A DNA stretch of 64,000 bases. Origin: Microtetraspora niveoalba (GTDB lineage Bacteria > Actinomycetota > Actinomycetes > Streptosporangiales > Streptosporangiaceae). Location of the stretch: NCBI RefSeq assembly GCF_001570405.1, contig NZ_BBYM01000016.1, forward strand, positions 116,059 to 180,058, read 5' to 3'. The notes below the pieces were generated by a model. It saw only the letters and a list, made by a program, of their open reading frames with translations. It had not been told where the DNA came from and ran no database searches. Shown in pieces: positions 33,133-43,920 of this stretch. Both the position numbers and the translations under genes were made by a program. Each line of letters starts with the position of its first letter. The stretch's first letter is position 1.

Positions 33133-34671
33133 ATGCCGCGTTTTGTCGCTCTGACCGCCGCTCTGCTGGCCGCCCTGGCGCTGCCCGCCCTCCCCGCCCA
33201 CGCCGGTGCGCCCGACGGCACGCTCACCGCGCGTACGCCGAGCGTGAAGGCCGGCGATCCGGTGCAGTTCTCCTATTCCACGCCGCGCCCGGATGCCAAG
33301 AACTGGATCGGCCTCTACAGCGACCCCGGCGACGGGCCGGTGGACCAGAAATACGTGGGCCCCTCGCTGAAGTGGGTCTACATCCCCTCCGCCGCCGGCA
33401 CGGCCACCCTGCCGACCAACGGCCTGGAGCCCGGCGCCTATGTCGCCTACGCCCTGGCGAAGGACGGCTACGAGTGGCTCGCGCCGCCCGCCAAGCTGAA
33501 GATCGTGAGCAGCGAGCCGCTGCACTTCGTCACCGGCGACTTCACCCTGCGCAACGCCCGCGCGAAGTCCCCCTACGCGGCCACGGTCAAGGGCACGGTC
33601 CGCGGCCCCGAGGCCGCGTTCCGCAAGGTGAACGGCCCGGAGTGGGTGCGGATCGGCGAGGACGGCTCCGTGACCGGCACGCCGCCGGCGTCGGCGTCCG
33701 CGAAGACGGCCGCGGTCACCGTCGAGGCGCGCACCGCCGCGGGCGAACGGACCTCCGCCACGGTCCGCATCCGGGTCCGGCCGCCCGGCGCCCCGCTGGT
33801 GCCCGAGTTGAAGGCCATGTCCTGGAACCTGTGGCACGGCGGGAGCCAGGTCAAGGGCGGCCGGGAGAAGCAGGTGAAGTTCCTGCTCGACCGCGACGTG
33901 GACGTGGTCGGCCTGCAGGAGACGTCGTCCACCTCGGCGAAGGAGCTGGCCGAGGCGCTCGGCTGGGACCACTACCAGGCGGGCGCCGACCTCGGCATCA
34001 TCAGCCGCTACCCGATCGTGGGGCGCGGCCCGCTGCCGTCCGAGTCGGGCCTCGCCGGGGTCAACGCGCGGATCAGGCTGGATGACCGGCACGAAGTGGC
34101 CCTCTGGAACGTGCACCTCGGCTACACCCCGTACGGCCCGTACGACGCGTGCTTCGGCCGATGGAGCGTGGACCGGCTGCTGTCCAGGGAGGCCGAGTCG
34201 AAGCGCACCGAGCAGATCCGGCGCGTGATGTCGGCCATGTCCGGCGACCTCGCCGCCTCCGGCCGCACCCCCGTCCTGCTGACCGGCGACTTCAACGCCC
34301 CCTCGCACCTCGACTGGACCCCCGCGGCCAAGCGGTGCGGCTACGACTCCGTCCCCTGGCCGACCTCGGTCGCCCCTGAGCAGGCGGGCATGAAGGACTC
34401 CTACCGGGTGGCCCACCCCGACCCGGTCGCCGCCCCCGGCATCACCTGGTCGCCCATCTACACCGCCTTCACCGGCGGCTACGGCCATGACGCCCACACG
34501 GGCGAGCCCGAGCCGCAGGACCGCATCGACTTCGTCCACTACAAGGGCGACATCGAGGTGACCTCCTCCGAGGCCGTCGTCGAGGGAACCCCGGCCCCGA
34601 TCCCCGGCCACAAGGACAACGCCTGGACCTCCGACCACGCCGCCGTCCTGACCACCTTCACCATGAACTGA
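33133..34671 (+). CDS. Secreted endonuclease/exonuclease/phosphatase family protein
   Basis: A 512-residue exported protein. A Sec signal (PRFVALTAALLAALALPAL then PAHAG) is followed by two Ig-like beta modules (about residues 25-125 and 130-220), the first with the FSYSTPRPDAKNWIGLY pattern often seen before calcineurin or EEP domains. The catalytic EEP domain (about 228-512) has MSWNLWHGG, the metal Glu in VGLQETSS, NVHLGY, TGDFNAPSHLDW, DRIDFVHY and the final SDHAAVLT. It cleaves phosphodiester or phosphomonoester bonds outside the cell, in DNA, phospholipid or another polymer. ATG 33133 follows AAGGA at good spacing. Confidence 0.88.
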   Translation: MPRFVALTAALLAALALPALPAHAGAPDGTLTARTPSVKAGDPVQFSYSTPRPDAKNWIGLYSDPGDGPVDQKYVGPSLKWVYIPSAAGTATLPTNGLEPGAYVAYALAKDGYEWLAPPAKLKIVSSEPLHFVTGDFTLRNARAKSPYAATVKGTVRGPEAAFRKVNGPEWVRIGEDGSVTGTPPASASAKTAAVTVEARTAAGERTSATVRIRVRPPGAPLVPELKAMSWNLWHGGSQVKGGREKQVKFLLDRDVDVVGLQETSSTSAKELAEALGWDHYQAGADLGIISRYPIVGRGPLPSESGLAGVNARIRLDDRHEVALWNVHLGYTPYGPYDACFGRWSVDRLLSREAESKRTEQIRRVMSAMSGDLAASGRTPVLLTGDFNAPSHLDWTPAAKRCGYDSVPWPTSVAPEQAGMKDSYRVAHPDPVAAPGITWSPIYTAFTGGYGHDAHTGEPEPQDRIDFVHYKGDIEVTSSEAVVEGTPAPIPGHKDNAWTSDHAAVLTTFTMN

Positions 34672-34757
34672 CCGAACCCACCGAGGGCGCGGCGCCAGGC
34701 CCACGGCCCGGGCTCACGTGCCGGTGGCGGATCGAAGGCGGATCGGCGGCGTGCCGG

Positions 34758-36884
34758 TCAGATGAACGAGGCGACCATGGCGGCGAACTCCTCCGGGGTG
34801 GCGATGCGCACGCCGAGCGTCGCGGCCTTGTCCCGCTTGGACCCGGCCTTCTCGCCGGCCACGAGCAGGGAGGTACGCGCCGAGACGCTGGAGGACGCCC
34901 GGCCTCCGGCGCGCTCGATCAGCTCGTTCATCTCGGTGCGGGACAGCGCCTCCAGCGGCCCGCTCATCGCGCCGGTCACCACGACGGCCATCCCGGTGAG
35001 CGGAAGCTCGACCACGCTCCCGTCGCCCGCGCCGGCCCCGGCTCCCTGCCCGGCCTCGGCGTCGGACCCCGCCGCGCCCGGTCCGGCGGGGCGCGGCCCC
35101 GTGGCGCCCGGCTCGGTCATGGTCACCCCGGCCGCCACCAGCCGGTCGATCAGCGGCCCCAGCTCGGCCAGCTCCTCCACGAGGGCCGCGGCCTTCTCCG
35201 GCCCGATGCCGTCCACGGCCTGCAGCGCCTCGGCGTCGGCCGCGCGGATCGCGTCCATCGAGCCGAAGTGCCGGGCGATCCGCCGGGACATCGACCGGCC
35301 GGTGCCGCGCACGCCGAGCGCGCAGAACACCTTGTTCAGCGGCTTCTCCTTGGCCCGCTCGATCGCGGCCAGCAGGTTGTCGGTGCTGGTCTCGCCCATC
35401 CGGTCCAGGCCGAGGATCTGCTCGCGGGTGAGCGTGAACAGGTCGGCGAAGTCGGCGACCAGCCCGGCCTCGACCATCTGGACGATGCGGGTCTCCCCGA
35501 GGCCCTCGATGTCGAGCTGGTCGCGGCCCACCGCGTAGCTGACCGAGGCGACCGCACGGCAGGCCCGGCCGCGGACGCACCGCCAGCGCTGCTGGGAGAC
35601 GTCGATCTCGGCGCCGCACCTCGGGCACACGTCGGGGAACTCGATCGGCCGCTCCGCCCCGGTCCGCAGATGGACCACCGGCGCCTCCACCCTCGGGATC
35701 ACGTCGCCCGCCTTGTAGACGGTCACGTGGTCGCCGATCATCAGGCCGCGCCGGGTGATGTCCGCCGGGTTGTGCAGCGTGGCGTAGGTGACGACGCTGC
35801 CGTCCAGCAGCACCGGCTCCAGCACCGCGCGCGGCGCGATGATGCCGGTGCGCCCGATGTTCCACTCCACCCCGACCAGCTTGGTGATCTTCTCCACGGC
35901 GGGCAGCTTGTACGCGATCGCCCAGCGGGGCGCCCGCGAGCTGAACCCGGCCTGCTCCTGGTCGGCGGCGAGGTCGGCCTTGACGACGATGCCGTCGATG
36001 CCGAACGGCAGCTCGGCGCGCACCGCGGCGATCTCCTCGACGCGGGCCTGGACCTGCTCGACCGTGGACACGGCGATCACGCCGACCGGGGTCGCGCCGG
36101 TGGTCCGCACGCCGAGGCCGGCGACCAGCTCCATGATCCGGCTGTGCGGCAGTTCGCGCAGCCGCGCGGCCGGCTCGCCCCCGTCGTCGGGCGGCAGCGG
36201 CAGCGCGCCGTACCCGAAGAAGGTCGTCTCGCAGCGGTACGGCCGGTCCTTGGCGCGCAGGGTGCCGGCGGCGGCGCTGCGCGGGTTCGCGAACGTGGTG
36301 CCGTCGTGCGCGGTGCGTTTCGCGCACGCGTCCTCGAACTGGGCGGCGGTCATCAGCACCTCGCCGCGGATCTCCACCGTGACCGGCTCCGTCAGCGTCT
36401 CGGGCAGGCCCTCGACGGTGCCGATCGCGTGCGACACGTCCTCACCGGCCACGCCGTCGCCGCGGGTGACGAGCTGGGTCAACCGGCCGGCGTGGTAGCG
36501 GGCCGACACGGCGAGCCCGTCGAGCTTCGGCTCGACGCTCCACATCTCGACCGGGCGGCCGAGCCTGCGCTCCAGCCCGGCCGCCCACCCGGCCAGCTCG
36601 TCGGCGGAGAACACGTTGTCCAGGCTGAGCATCGGCACCGTGTGCGGCACGTCACCGGTCACGGCCCCGCCGGCGACCTTCCCGGTGGGCGATCCGGGCA
36701 GCACGTGGTCGGGGTGGGCCGCCTCGTACGCCTCGATGCCGCGCACCAGGCGGTCGTAGGCGTCGTCGTCGAGGGCGGAGTCGCCCGCGCCGTAGTAGGC
36801 GGCGGCGGCGTCGACCGCGACCCGCACGGCCTGGGCGTATTCGGCCTGGTCGGCGAGGGGCGTGGCGTGGAGCGCGTCAGTCAT
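34758..36884 (-). CDS. ligA: NAD-dependent DNA ligase (LigA family, divergent copy)
   Basis: A 708-residue ligase. The N-terminal Ia domain carries [10 protein letters not shown]; the adenylation motif is [10 protein letters not shown] with the AMP-accepting Lys. [25 protein letters not shown] and the OB-fold [16 protein letters not shown] follow. A four-Cys zinc finger starts CPRCGAEID. Helix-hairpin-helix repeats include [16 protein letters not shown], and a BRCT domain occupies the last 80 residues. An Ala/Gly-rich linker of about 35 residues precedes the BRCT. All motifs are intact, so it should be active, but wording at several conserved positions (KLDG instead of KIDG, SAAAGTL instead of NAAAGSL) suggests the second LigA paralogue found in some actinomycetes, not the housekeeping one. 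Confidence 0.92.
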   Translation of the reverse strand: MTDALHATPLADQAEYAQAVRVAVDAAAAYYGAGDSALDDDAYDRLVRGIEAYEAAHPDHVLPGSPTGKVAGGAVTGDVPHTVPMLSLDNVFSADELAGWAAGLERRLGRPVEMWSVEPKLDGLAVSARYHAGRLTQLVTRGDGVAGEDVSHAIGTVEGLPETLTEPVTVEIRGEVLMTAAQFEDACAKRTAHDGTTFANPRSAAAGTLRAKDRPYRCETTFFGYGALPLPPDDGGEPAARLRELPHSRIMELVAGLGVRTTGATPVGVIAVSTVEQVQARVEEIAAVRAELPFGIDGIVVKADLAADQEQAGFSSRAPRWAIAYKLPAVEKITKLVGVEWNIGRTGIIAPRAVLEPVLLDGSVVTYATLHNPADITRRGLMIGDHVTVYKAGDVIPRVEAPVVHLRTGAERPIEFPDVCPRCGAEIDVSQQRWRCVRGRACRAVASVSYAVGRDQLDIEGLGETRIVQMVEAGLVADFADLFTLTREQILGLDRMGETSTDNLLAAIERAKEKPLNKVFCALGVRGTGRSMSRRIARHFGSMDAIRAADAEALQAVDGIGPEKAAALVEELAELGPLIDRLVAAGVTMTEPGATGPRPAGPGAAGSDAEAGQGAGAGAGDGSVVELPLTGMAVVVTGAMSGPLEALSRTEMNELIERAGGRASSSVSARTSLLVAGEKAGSKRDKAATLGVRIATPEEFAAMVASFI

Positions 36885-36894
36885 GCGCACATAG

Positions 36895-38211
<1,317 letters not shown>

Positions 38212-38248
38212 CGGCCCGCGGCCGGCCGGGGCCCGGCGTCGGGGGCGC

Positions 38249-39589
38249 TCAGTCGTCGGCGAGGTCCTCGGGGGCGGCGCGGGCGATCGCGGCCAGCACG
38301 TCCAGCGCGTACGACAGGGTCTCCACGGGCGGGGAGGCGAGGCCGAGCCGCACCGCGCCGGGCGCGCCGCGCGTCCCGACGACGAATGAGGCGGCGGGCG
38401 TGACGGCGATCCCGCGCCGGGCCGCGGCGGCGACGAAGGTCTCGGCCCGCCACCGCTCGGGCAGCTCCCACCAGCAGTAGTAGGCGCGGGGGTCGGCCCG
38501 TACGGTGAACCCGGCGAGCCGCACCGCGGCGATCCGCTGGCGGGCCGCGGCGTCCGCCCGCTTGGCTTCGGCGACGGCGGCCACGGTGCCGTCGGCCGTC
38601 CACCGGGTCACGGCGTCGAGGGCGAACCGGGCGGCGGTCCACGCCCCCGAGCGCAGCGCGGCGGCGAGGCGCTCGGCGAGCCTGGGAGGCGTCACGGCGA
38701 AGCCCGCGGTCAGCCCGGGTGCCAGCCGTTTGGACACGCTGTCGACCAGGATCGCGCGGTCCGGGGCCAGCGCGGCGAGCGGCGCCGGCGCGGCATCGTG
38801 CAGGAACGCCCACACGGCGTCCTCGACCGCGTACAGGTCCAGTTCGCGCAGCGTGCGGGCGATCCGCGCGCGCCGCTCCTCCGGCATGGTGATCCCGAGG
38901 GGGTTGTGCAGGGTCGGCTGGAGGTAGACCGCGCGCAGCGGGGCGGCGCGGTGCGCGGCGGCGAGCGCGTCGGGGCACAGCCCGTCGGCGTCGACGGCGA
39001 CGGGAACGGCGGTCACGCCGAGCCGGTGCGCGACGGCCTTCACCACGGGATAGCTGAGCGCCTCCACCCCGAGACGCTCGCCGGGCGGCACCAGCGCGGC
39101 GACGGCGGCGGCGACGGCCTGCCGCCCGTTCCCCGCGAACAGGACGCGCGCCGGGTCGGGCCGCCAGCCCGCCGTACCGGCCAGCCGGGCCGCGGCCTCC
39201 CGTGCCTCGGGGGTGCCGGCCGCGCCGACCGGCCGGAGCGCGGCGCCGAGCACGTCGGGCCGCAGCAACGGACCGAGCCCCCGGGCGAGCAGGTCGGCCT
39301 GGCCGGGGGCCACGGGATAGTTCAGCTCCAGGTCGATCCTGGCGGCGGAGGGTTCGGCGAGCGCGGGCCCGGGCGGCGGCTGCGCCGCGCGGACGAAGGT
39401 GCCCCGGCCGACCTCCCCCACGACGAGCCCGCGCCTGGCCAGCTCCTTGTAGACGCGCCCGGCGGTCGAGCCGGCGATGCCGCGCCGCCGGGCGAAGGAG
39501 CGCTGCGGCGGCAGCCGGTCTCCGGGACGCAGACGGCCGGCCGCGATGTCCGCCGCCACCTCGTCGGCGACCGCGCGGTAGTCCTCCAT
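38249..39589 (-). CDS. MocR-type regulator (GntR winged helix plus aminotransferase domain)
   Basis: A 446-residue regulator. Residues 1-65 are a GntR winged helix ([20 protein letters not shown]), and residues 85-440 an aspartate aminotransferase-fold domain. PLP-binding positions include GNGRQAV, the Asn in PTLHNPLG, an Asp region in [10 protein letters not shown] and the internal aldimine Lys in SVSKRLAPG. MocR proteins sense PLP or an amino compound and often activate a divergent gene. Here the divergent gene encodes a LysE-type exporter and the 121-base gap carries a clear three-box operator, so it probably controls amino acid export. Confidence 0.92.
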   Translation of the reverse strand: MEDYRAVADEVAADIAAGRLRPGDRLPPQRSFARRRGIAGSTAGRVYKELARRGLVVGEVGRGTFVRAAQPPPGPALAEPSAARIDLELNYPVAPGQADLLARGLGPLLRPDVLGAALRPVGAAGTPEAREAAARLAGTAGWRPDPARVLFAGNGRQAVAAAVAALVPPGERLGVEALSYPVVKAVAHRLGVTAVPVAVDADGLCPDALAAAHRAAPLRAVYLQPTLHNPLGITMPEERRARIARTLRELDLYAVEDAVWAFLHDAAPAPLAALAPDRAILVDSVSKRLAPGLTAGFAVTPPRLAERLAAALRSGAWTAARFALDAVTRWTADGTVAAVAEAKRADAAARQRIAAVRLAGFTVRADPRAYYCWWELPERWRAETFVAAAARRGIAVTPAASFVVGTRGAPGAVRLGLASPPVETLSYALDVLAAIARAAPEDLADD

Positions 39590-39615
39590 GACACAACCTC
39601 ATCGCATTCGCAGGA

Positions 39616-39644
39616 TTGCACCGAGTGCAATGTCACTATTGCAC
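39616..39644. promoter_or_regulatory. MocR operator: TTGCAC boxes
   Basis: TTGCAC-CGA-GTGCAA (39616-39630) is a perfect inverted repeat, and a third TTGCAC lies at 39639-39644. The two direct TTGCAC boxes are 23 bases apart, about two helical turns, as is usual for MocR operators. The site lies between mocR (start 39589) and the LysE gene (start 39711). Confidence 0.75.
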
Positions 39645-39710
39645 GCGAAATCGCCCGGCCTCTAGCCTCGAAGCATCGGTTGCGGGTACGGGAGATCGGG
39701 AGCGGGCGAC

Positions 39711-40361
39711 ATGATCGGCATCGACGGTCTCGCGGGCATGGCGGCGGTGGCGCTCGGGATCGTCCTGACGCCCGGCCCCAACATGATCTATCTGGTGTCC
39801 CGGTCGATCGCCCAGGGCCGGCGGGCCGGGCTGATCTCCCTGGCGGGCGTGGCCGCGGGGTTCCTCGTCTACCTCACCGCCGTGGCGGCCGGCATCGCGG
39901 CCGTGTTCGCACTGGTGCCCGCCGTGTACACGGCGATCAAGCTGGCGGGGGCCGCGTACCTGCTGTGGCTGGCCTGGCAGGCCGTACGGCCCGGCGGCGT
40001 GTCCGCCTTCGCGCCGAAGGAGCTGCCGGCGGACCCGCCGCGCAGGCTGTTCACGATGGGGCTGGTCACCAACCTGCTCAACCCCAAGATCGCCGTGGTG
40101 TACCTGTCGGTGCTCCCGCAGTTCGTGGATCCGGCGCGCGGGCACGTCGCCGCGCAGAGCCTCGTGCTCGGGCTCGTCCAGATCGGCGTCGCCCTGACGG
40201 TCGACGGTCTGATCGTGCTGACGGCCGGCACCGTCTCCGGCTTCCTGTCACGACGCCCGAGGTGGCTGAGCGTCCAGCGCTACCTCATGGGCTCGGTGCT
40301 CGCCGGGCTCGCCCTGCACCTCGCCGCCGACCGGTCCCCCACCCTGGCGCTCCGGCCGTGA
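39711..40361 (+). CDS. LysE/RhtB-type amino acid exporter
   Basis: A 216-residue membrane protein with about six transmembrane helices. The signature VALGIVLTPGPNMIYLVSRS lies in the first helix pair, and GLVTNLLNPKIAVVYLSVLPQFV is the standard central motif of the RhtB family. These proteins export homoserine, threonine, lysine or similar amino acids. It is divergent from the MocR gene, its likely regulator. GGGAGC lies seven bases before the ATG. Confidence 0.92.
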   Translation: MIGIDGLAGMAAVALGIVLTPGPNMIYLVSRSIAQGRRAGLISLAGVAAGFLVYLTAVAAGIAAVFALVPAVYTAIKLAGAAYLLWLAWQAVRPGGVSAFAPKELPADPPRRLFTMGLVTNLLNPKIAVVYLSVLPQFVDPARGHVAAQSLVLGLVQIGVALTVDGLIVLTAGTVSGFLSRRPRWLSVQRYLMGSVLAGLALHLAADRSPTLALRP

Positions 40362-40466
40362 CAAGGCTGTGGGGAAGGCCGTCGTCGTGGGTCTCCGGTC
40401 GCCGCGCCGCCCGCCAGGCGGAACTCCCTTCCCGGCGTGCTGTACACGGCCGAGAAGTCCGGCTGT

Positions 40467-41351
40467 TCAACGAAGGTCGGGGATGCGTTCGCCACCCTTC
40501 GCAGGACGCTGGATCGCCGATGAAGCCGGCCACGCGACGTCGTCGATCGCGAGCCACGGCGCGACGGCCAGGGCCGTGGGCGTGAGCCCGGCGAACGTCG
40601 TTACCTCGCGGTGGAGGTGGGACTGGTCGACGTAGCCGCTCTCGACGGCAACGCGGGCGGCGGCGTGACCCGCCGCGAGAAGGTGGGCGGCGTGGTCGAA
40701 GCGCACCAGTCGGGCGGCGCGTTTGGGTGTGATGCCGAGCTGGGACCGGAAGCGGGACCACAGGCGCTTGCGGCTCCAGCCGACCTCGTCCGCCAGGCCG
40801 TCGACCCGCACCCGCCCCCGGCTGGTGAGCGTCCGCCGCCAGGCATAGGCGACCTGCGGATCGACCGGTGGGTGGGCGCCCAGCCGTCGGCCGAGGATGT
40901 CCACCGCGATCGTGAACCGTTCGTCCCACGACGCGGCGGCGCGCAGCCTGTCCTCGGCTCGCCCGGCGTCGCGGCCCCAGACATCCTCAAGGGCTACCAC
41001 CGTCCCGCTGAGCTCGCTCGATGCGCCGAACAACGCAGCCGCCGCGACCGGCTCCAGCCGGATCTGGAGGCACTCGCCGACTCCCCAGCCAGTTGCCCGG
41101 AGATCGCCGGGGAGGAGCCCGGCGACGACACTGCCGCGCTCGTGCCGGCCATGGGTTTCGTAGACGACGCCTTCTCCCTCGCTCAGATCGACGAGCAGGG
41201 TGACGGACGGGTACGCGACCATGGCGATGTCCACAAAGGCCGGGGCACGATGGCGGAACCCGGCCATGCTGACCCCCGGCAGCCGAACCGACGGGCGTGG
41301 GACTGCGACGTCCACCCACGCCCGGTCAGCTGGCGTCCCGGTCGACAACAT
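40467..41351 (-). CDS. AraC-family transcriptional regulator
   Basis: A 294-residue regulator. The N-terminal 170 residues form the ligand/dimer region, with GFRHRAPAFVDIAMVAYPSV typical of a DUF6597/AraC-like cupin. The C-terminal double helix-turn-helix shows VDGLADEVGWSRKRLWSRFR and the second helix AARVAVESGYVDQSHLHRE followed by FAGLTPTAL. It is 38 bases before the start of the alpha/beta hydrolase on the same strand, and the hydrolase stop faces its start, so the two may be one unit. The target is unknown. Confidence 0.88.
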   Translation of the reverse strand: MLSTGTPADRAWVDVAVPRPSVRLPGVSMAGFRHRAPAFVDIAMVAYPSVTLLVDLSEGEGVVYETHGRHERGSVVAGLLPGDLRATGWGVGECLQIRLEPVAAAALFGASSELSGTVVALEDVWGRDAGRAEDRLRAAASWDERFTIAVDILGRRLGAHPPVDPQVAYAWRRTLTSRGRVRVDGLADEVGWSRKRLWSRFRSQLGITPKRAARLVRFDHAAHLLAAGHAAARVAVESGYVDQSHLHREVTTFAGLTPTALAVAPWLAIDDVAWPASSAIQRPAKGGERIPDLR

Positions 41352-41388
41352 GTGACCAGTCTAGGCCTCAGGGATCATGGGTGGGCTG

Positions 41389-42198
41389 TCAGCGGCCCGT
41401 TGCCGTGAAGTCCAGCAGTAGTTTGCTGGTCGTCTCGGGCGCTTCCAACATGGGCAGGTGCCCGACGCCGGGCAGCAACTCGACCCGCGCGTTCGGCACC
41501 GCGTCGTACTGGTGCGCCGACGACGGCTCCCAACGGGGGTCGGCAGCGCCGAAGATCACCAGCACGGGGACCTCGAGGGAGGCGAGACGCTCGGGCACGC
41601 CCCGCTCCGCGATGTACGCGGTGTTCCGGCGCAGCACCGTCCTCATCACGCGGTAGGTGATGCCCCCTACGTCGGCGACCACGTCGTCCGGGAGGTCCAC
41701 CGGGCGAGCGGCCGTCGCGCTGATCCCCCTGCGGATCATCGCATCCGAACGCCTCGACCACAGGAGCGGGCCCAAAGGCGGGGCCAACAGGACCCGAAGG
41801 ATGAACGGCTGCCGAAGGAGCGCATCCGGATTTGGGCCGCTACTGATCAGTGCAAGCGAACCCACGAGGTCGGGACGTTGTTCGGCAAGCGCGGTGGCGA
41901 CGTAGCCTCCGCTGGAGTGCCCGACCGCGGCGACGTGACGAAGGCCGAGGTCGTCCAGCAGCGCCGCCACCTGGCCCGCCTGGGCAGGCACGTCGTACGA
42001 CGGCGCGGGCGGGGACTGGCCGCAGCCCGGGAGGTCGACCCGGATGACGTGATGGTGGCCGGCCAGTGCCGGGACCACCGGGCTCCAGAAGCCGCCCGAG
42101 GCCCCCGATCCGTGGATGAGCAACAACGGCGGCGCCTGCCGCGGGCCGTCATGGACCACGTGCATCCCATGCGAGTGCTCAATGTCGTACTCACTCAT
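41389..42198 (-). CDS. Alpha/beta hydrolase
   Basis: A 269-residue hydrolase. Oxyanion strand LLLIHGSGASGGFW, nucleophile in AVGHSSGGYVAT near residue 95, Asp in VIFGAADPRWEP and His in PGVGHLPMLEAP. Architecture is that of haloalkane dehalogenase-like or peroxidase-like hydrolases without a long cap. ATG 42198 (MSEYDIEH) is chosen although an open frame continues upstream to 42279, because that extension looks unlike the family. It precedes the AraC gene on the same strand. Confidence 0.87.
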   Translation of the reverse strand: MSEYDIEHSHGMHVVHDGPRQAPPLLLIHGSGASGGFWSPVVPALAGHHHVIRVDLPGCGQSPPAPSYDVPAQAGQVAALLDDLGLRHVAAVGHSSGGYVATALAEQRPDLVGSLALISSGPNPDALLRQPFILRVLLAPPLGPLLWSRRSDAMIRRGISATAARPVDLPDDVVADVGGITYRVMRTVLRRNTAYIAERGVPERLASLEVPVLVIFGAADPRWEPSSAHQYDAVPNARVELLPGVGHLPMLEAPETTSKLLLDFTATGR

Positions 42199-42474
42199 GC
42201 GGAGACTATGCACGGGCGGTCGACTATCGGTCTTGGACAAATGTTCCTGCCGGGTTGACGACCGACGGCGCGCCACCATCGCCGCAGTCCGAGGAGCCGC
42301 TCATACAGCGGCGCCACCGGCCCGTCCACGACGCTCGGCGTCGCCAGGCACAGCCGGTCGGTGTCCCGCCCATACAGGAGCGTCACCCCGGCGGGCGGCG
42401 CGGCTGGCGCGGCGGGAAGGTTCGGCAGCTTCCCACGTTGTAGTGCACGTCGAACGTTTCAGGTGACGGCCGGG
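42199..42474. other. 276 bases without a recognised gene
   Basis: The region between the hydrolase start and the SEC-C protein stop. Both strands contain 60-residue open frames, one on the minus strand at 42195-42386, but none has a family I recognise or a good ribosome site. Base composition is slightly less GC-rich than its surroundings. It could hold a decayed gene. Confidence 0.3.
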
Positions 42475-42888
42475 TCAGATCGCTCCGATGTACGTCCAGG
42501 TTCCGGCATGCCGGGCGAAGCGGCTGTTCTCCTCCATCGCCCCCGGCCTCCCGCGGTCCTCGTAGTGGGCCCTGAACCGTACGGTGCCCTCGGTGTGGAC
42601 CGCGCTGCCGCCGGTGGTCTCCAGGATCTCCAGGCGCACCCACCGGGGCCCGCCGGCGAGATCGAGTCGCTCGGGCCTGGTGGACGGGTGCCAGGTGCGC
42701 AGGAGATAGCCGGCGTCTCCGACGGCGAAGGCGCTGAACCGCGACCGCATCAGCGCCTCGGCGGTCGTCGCGGCGGCCTCCCCCCGGTGCAGCCGCCCGC
42801 AGCAGTCGCGGTACGGCGCGGCCGTCCCGCAGGGGCAGGACGAGGGGGCGGCGGGGCGGAGCGGCCGGCTCGGGCGGCGTCGGGGCAT
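42475..42888 (-). CDS. YchJ-like SEC-C motif protein (UPF0225)
   Basis: A 137-residue protein. The SEC-C zinc motif is at the N-terminus (SCPCGTAAPYRDCCGRLH), followed by the NTF2-like domain with ALMRSRFSAFAVGDAGYLL and the terminal TWTYIGAI. The full-length YchJ family has a second SEC-C motif at the C-terminus; this one lacks it, as do most actinobacterial members. Function is not established. ATG 42888 is the most plausible start, giving MPRRRPSRPL; a longer frame upstream has no homology features. Confidence 0.87.
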   Translation of the reverse strand: MPRRRPSRPLRPAAPSSCPCGTAAPYRDCCGRLHRGEAAATTAEALMRSRFSAFAVGDAGYLLRTWHPSTRPERLDLAGGPRWVRLEILETTGGSAVHTEGTVRFRAHYEDRGRPGAMEENSRFARHAGTWTYIGAI

Positions 42889-42987
42889 CCCCTCATTCTG
42901 CCGTGGGCCCCACCCCCATCCGACGGACGCCCGGGTCGCGCCGTGCACGGGTATTCACCCGGGTCCGAAACCGGGGCAAGATGAGGC

Positions 42988-43839
42988 ATGGTCAGGCTTC
43001 AGGGCGAGACGTCGCCGGAGCTCCCCCGGCTGTGGGGCCGGGAGCTGCGCTCACTGCGCGAGGCCACGGGCGCGCCGATCGCGTTCGGAGGCCCGGTCAC
43101 GGACGGCGGGCTGCGCCTCCAGCACTTCGACGGCACCCGCACCGGCCTGCTGTCCGGGCTCGCGGTGTCCCCCGGCGCGGGGGTCGGCGGCCGCGCCTGG
43201 CACGAGCGGCGGGTCGTCGGTGTCGACGACTACCGCGTCGCGGACGACATCTCGCACGACTACGACGTCCCGGTACTGACCGAGGGCATCCGCGCCACCG
43301 TCGCCGCGCCCGTGCTCGTCGGCGCCACGGTCCGCGGCGTGATCTACTCCGCCGTCCGGGAGAGCCCGGGCCTCGGCGACCGGCTCAAGACCGCGACCAC
43401 GGCCGCCGCCCGCGCCCTCGCGCGGAGACTGGCCATGGAGGACGAGATCGACCGGCGCGTGGCCGCCCGCGTCGAGGCGGCGGAGAAGACGCGCGCGAGC
43501 GCGCTCGAACGGCTGCGCAAGGTCCACTCCGGTCTGCACGCGCTGCGGCGGAGCACCGACGACGACACGCTGCGCGCGCGGATCACCGGGCTGCTCGACG
43601 AGTTGTCCGGCCAGGCCGCCCGCCCCGCCCCCACCGGCGAGGTACCCGCGCTCAGCGCCCGCGAGCTGGCGGTCCTGTCGCTGGTGGCGACGGGACGCAC
43701 GTACGCGAGCGTGGCGGCCGATCTCGGCATCGCGCCCATGACGGTCAAGAGCTACATGCGCGACATCCTGGTCCGGCTCGACGCGCACACCCGGCACGAG
43801 GCCGTCGTCGCCGCCCGCCGCCACGGCCTCATCCCCTGA
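42988..43839 (+). CDS. GAF domain and LuxR-type helix-turn-helix regulator
   Basis: A 283-residue regulator. Residues 10-150 are a GAF-like sensor domain (VGGRAWHERRVVGVDDY and VAAPVLVGATVRGVIYSAVR). A helical linker (150-205) leads to a LuxR HTH, LSARELAVLSLVATGRTYAS followed by VAADLGIAPMTVKSYMRDIL. There is no phosphoacceptor domain. GAF-LuxR proteins of this shape are known as activators of acyl-CoA or aromatic catabolic genes (BosR/PdeR-like). It lies 81 bases before an acyl-CoA synthetase on the same strand, which is its likely target. Confidence 0.87.
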   Translation: MVRLQGETSPELPRLWGRELRSLREATGAPIAFGGPVTDGGLRLQHFDGTRTGLLSGLAVSPGAGVGGRAWHERRVVGVDDYRVADDISHDYDVPVLTEGIRATVAAPVLVGATVRGVIYSAVRESPGLGDRLKTATTAAARALARRLAMEDEIDRRVAARVEAAEKTRASALERLRKVHSGLHALRRSTDDDTLRARITGLLDELSGQAARPAPTGEVPALSARELAVLSLVATGRTYASVAADLGIAPMTVKSYMRDILVRLDAHTRHEAVVAARRHGLIP

Positions 43840-43920
43840 ACCCGCCCGCACCCCCATCGGGGGGTGTCGCGGCGGCGCGGCGAAGGTCACCATGTGCGGC
43901 GGACGACGAAGGAGGCCGCG

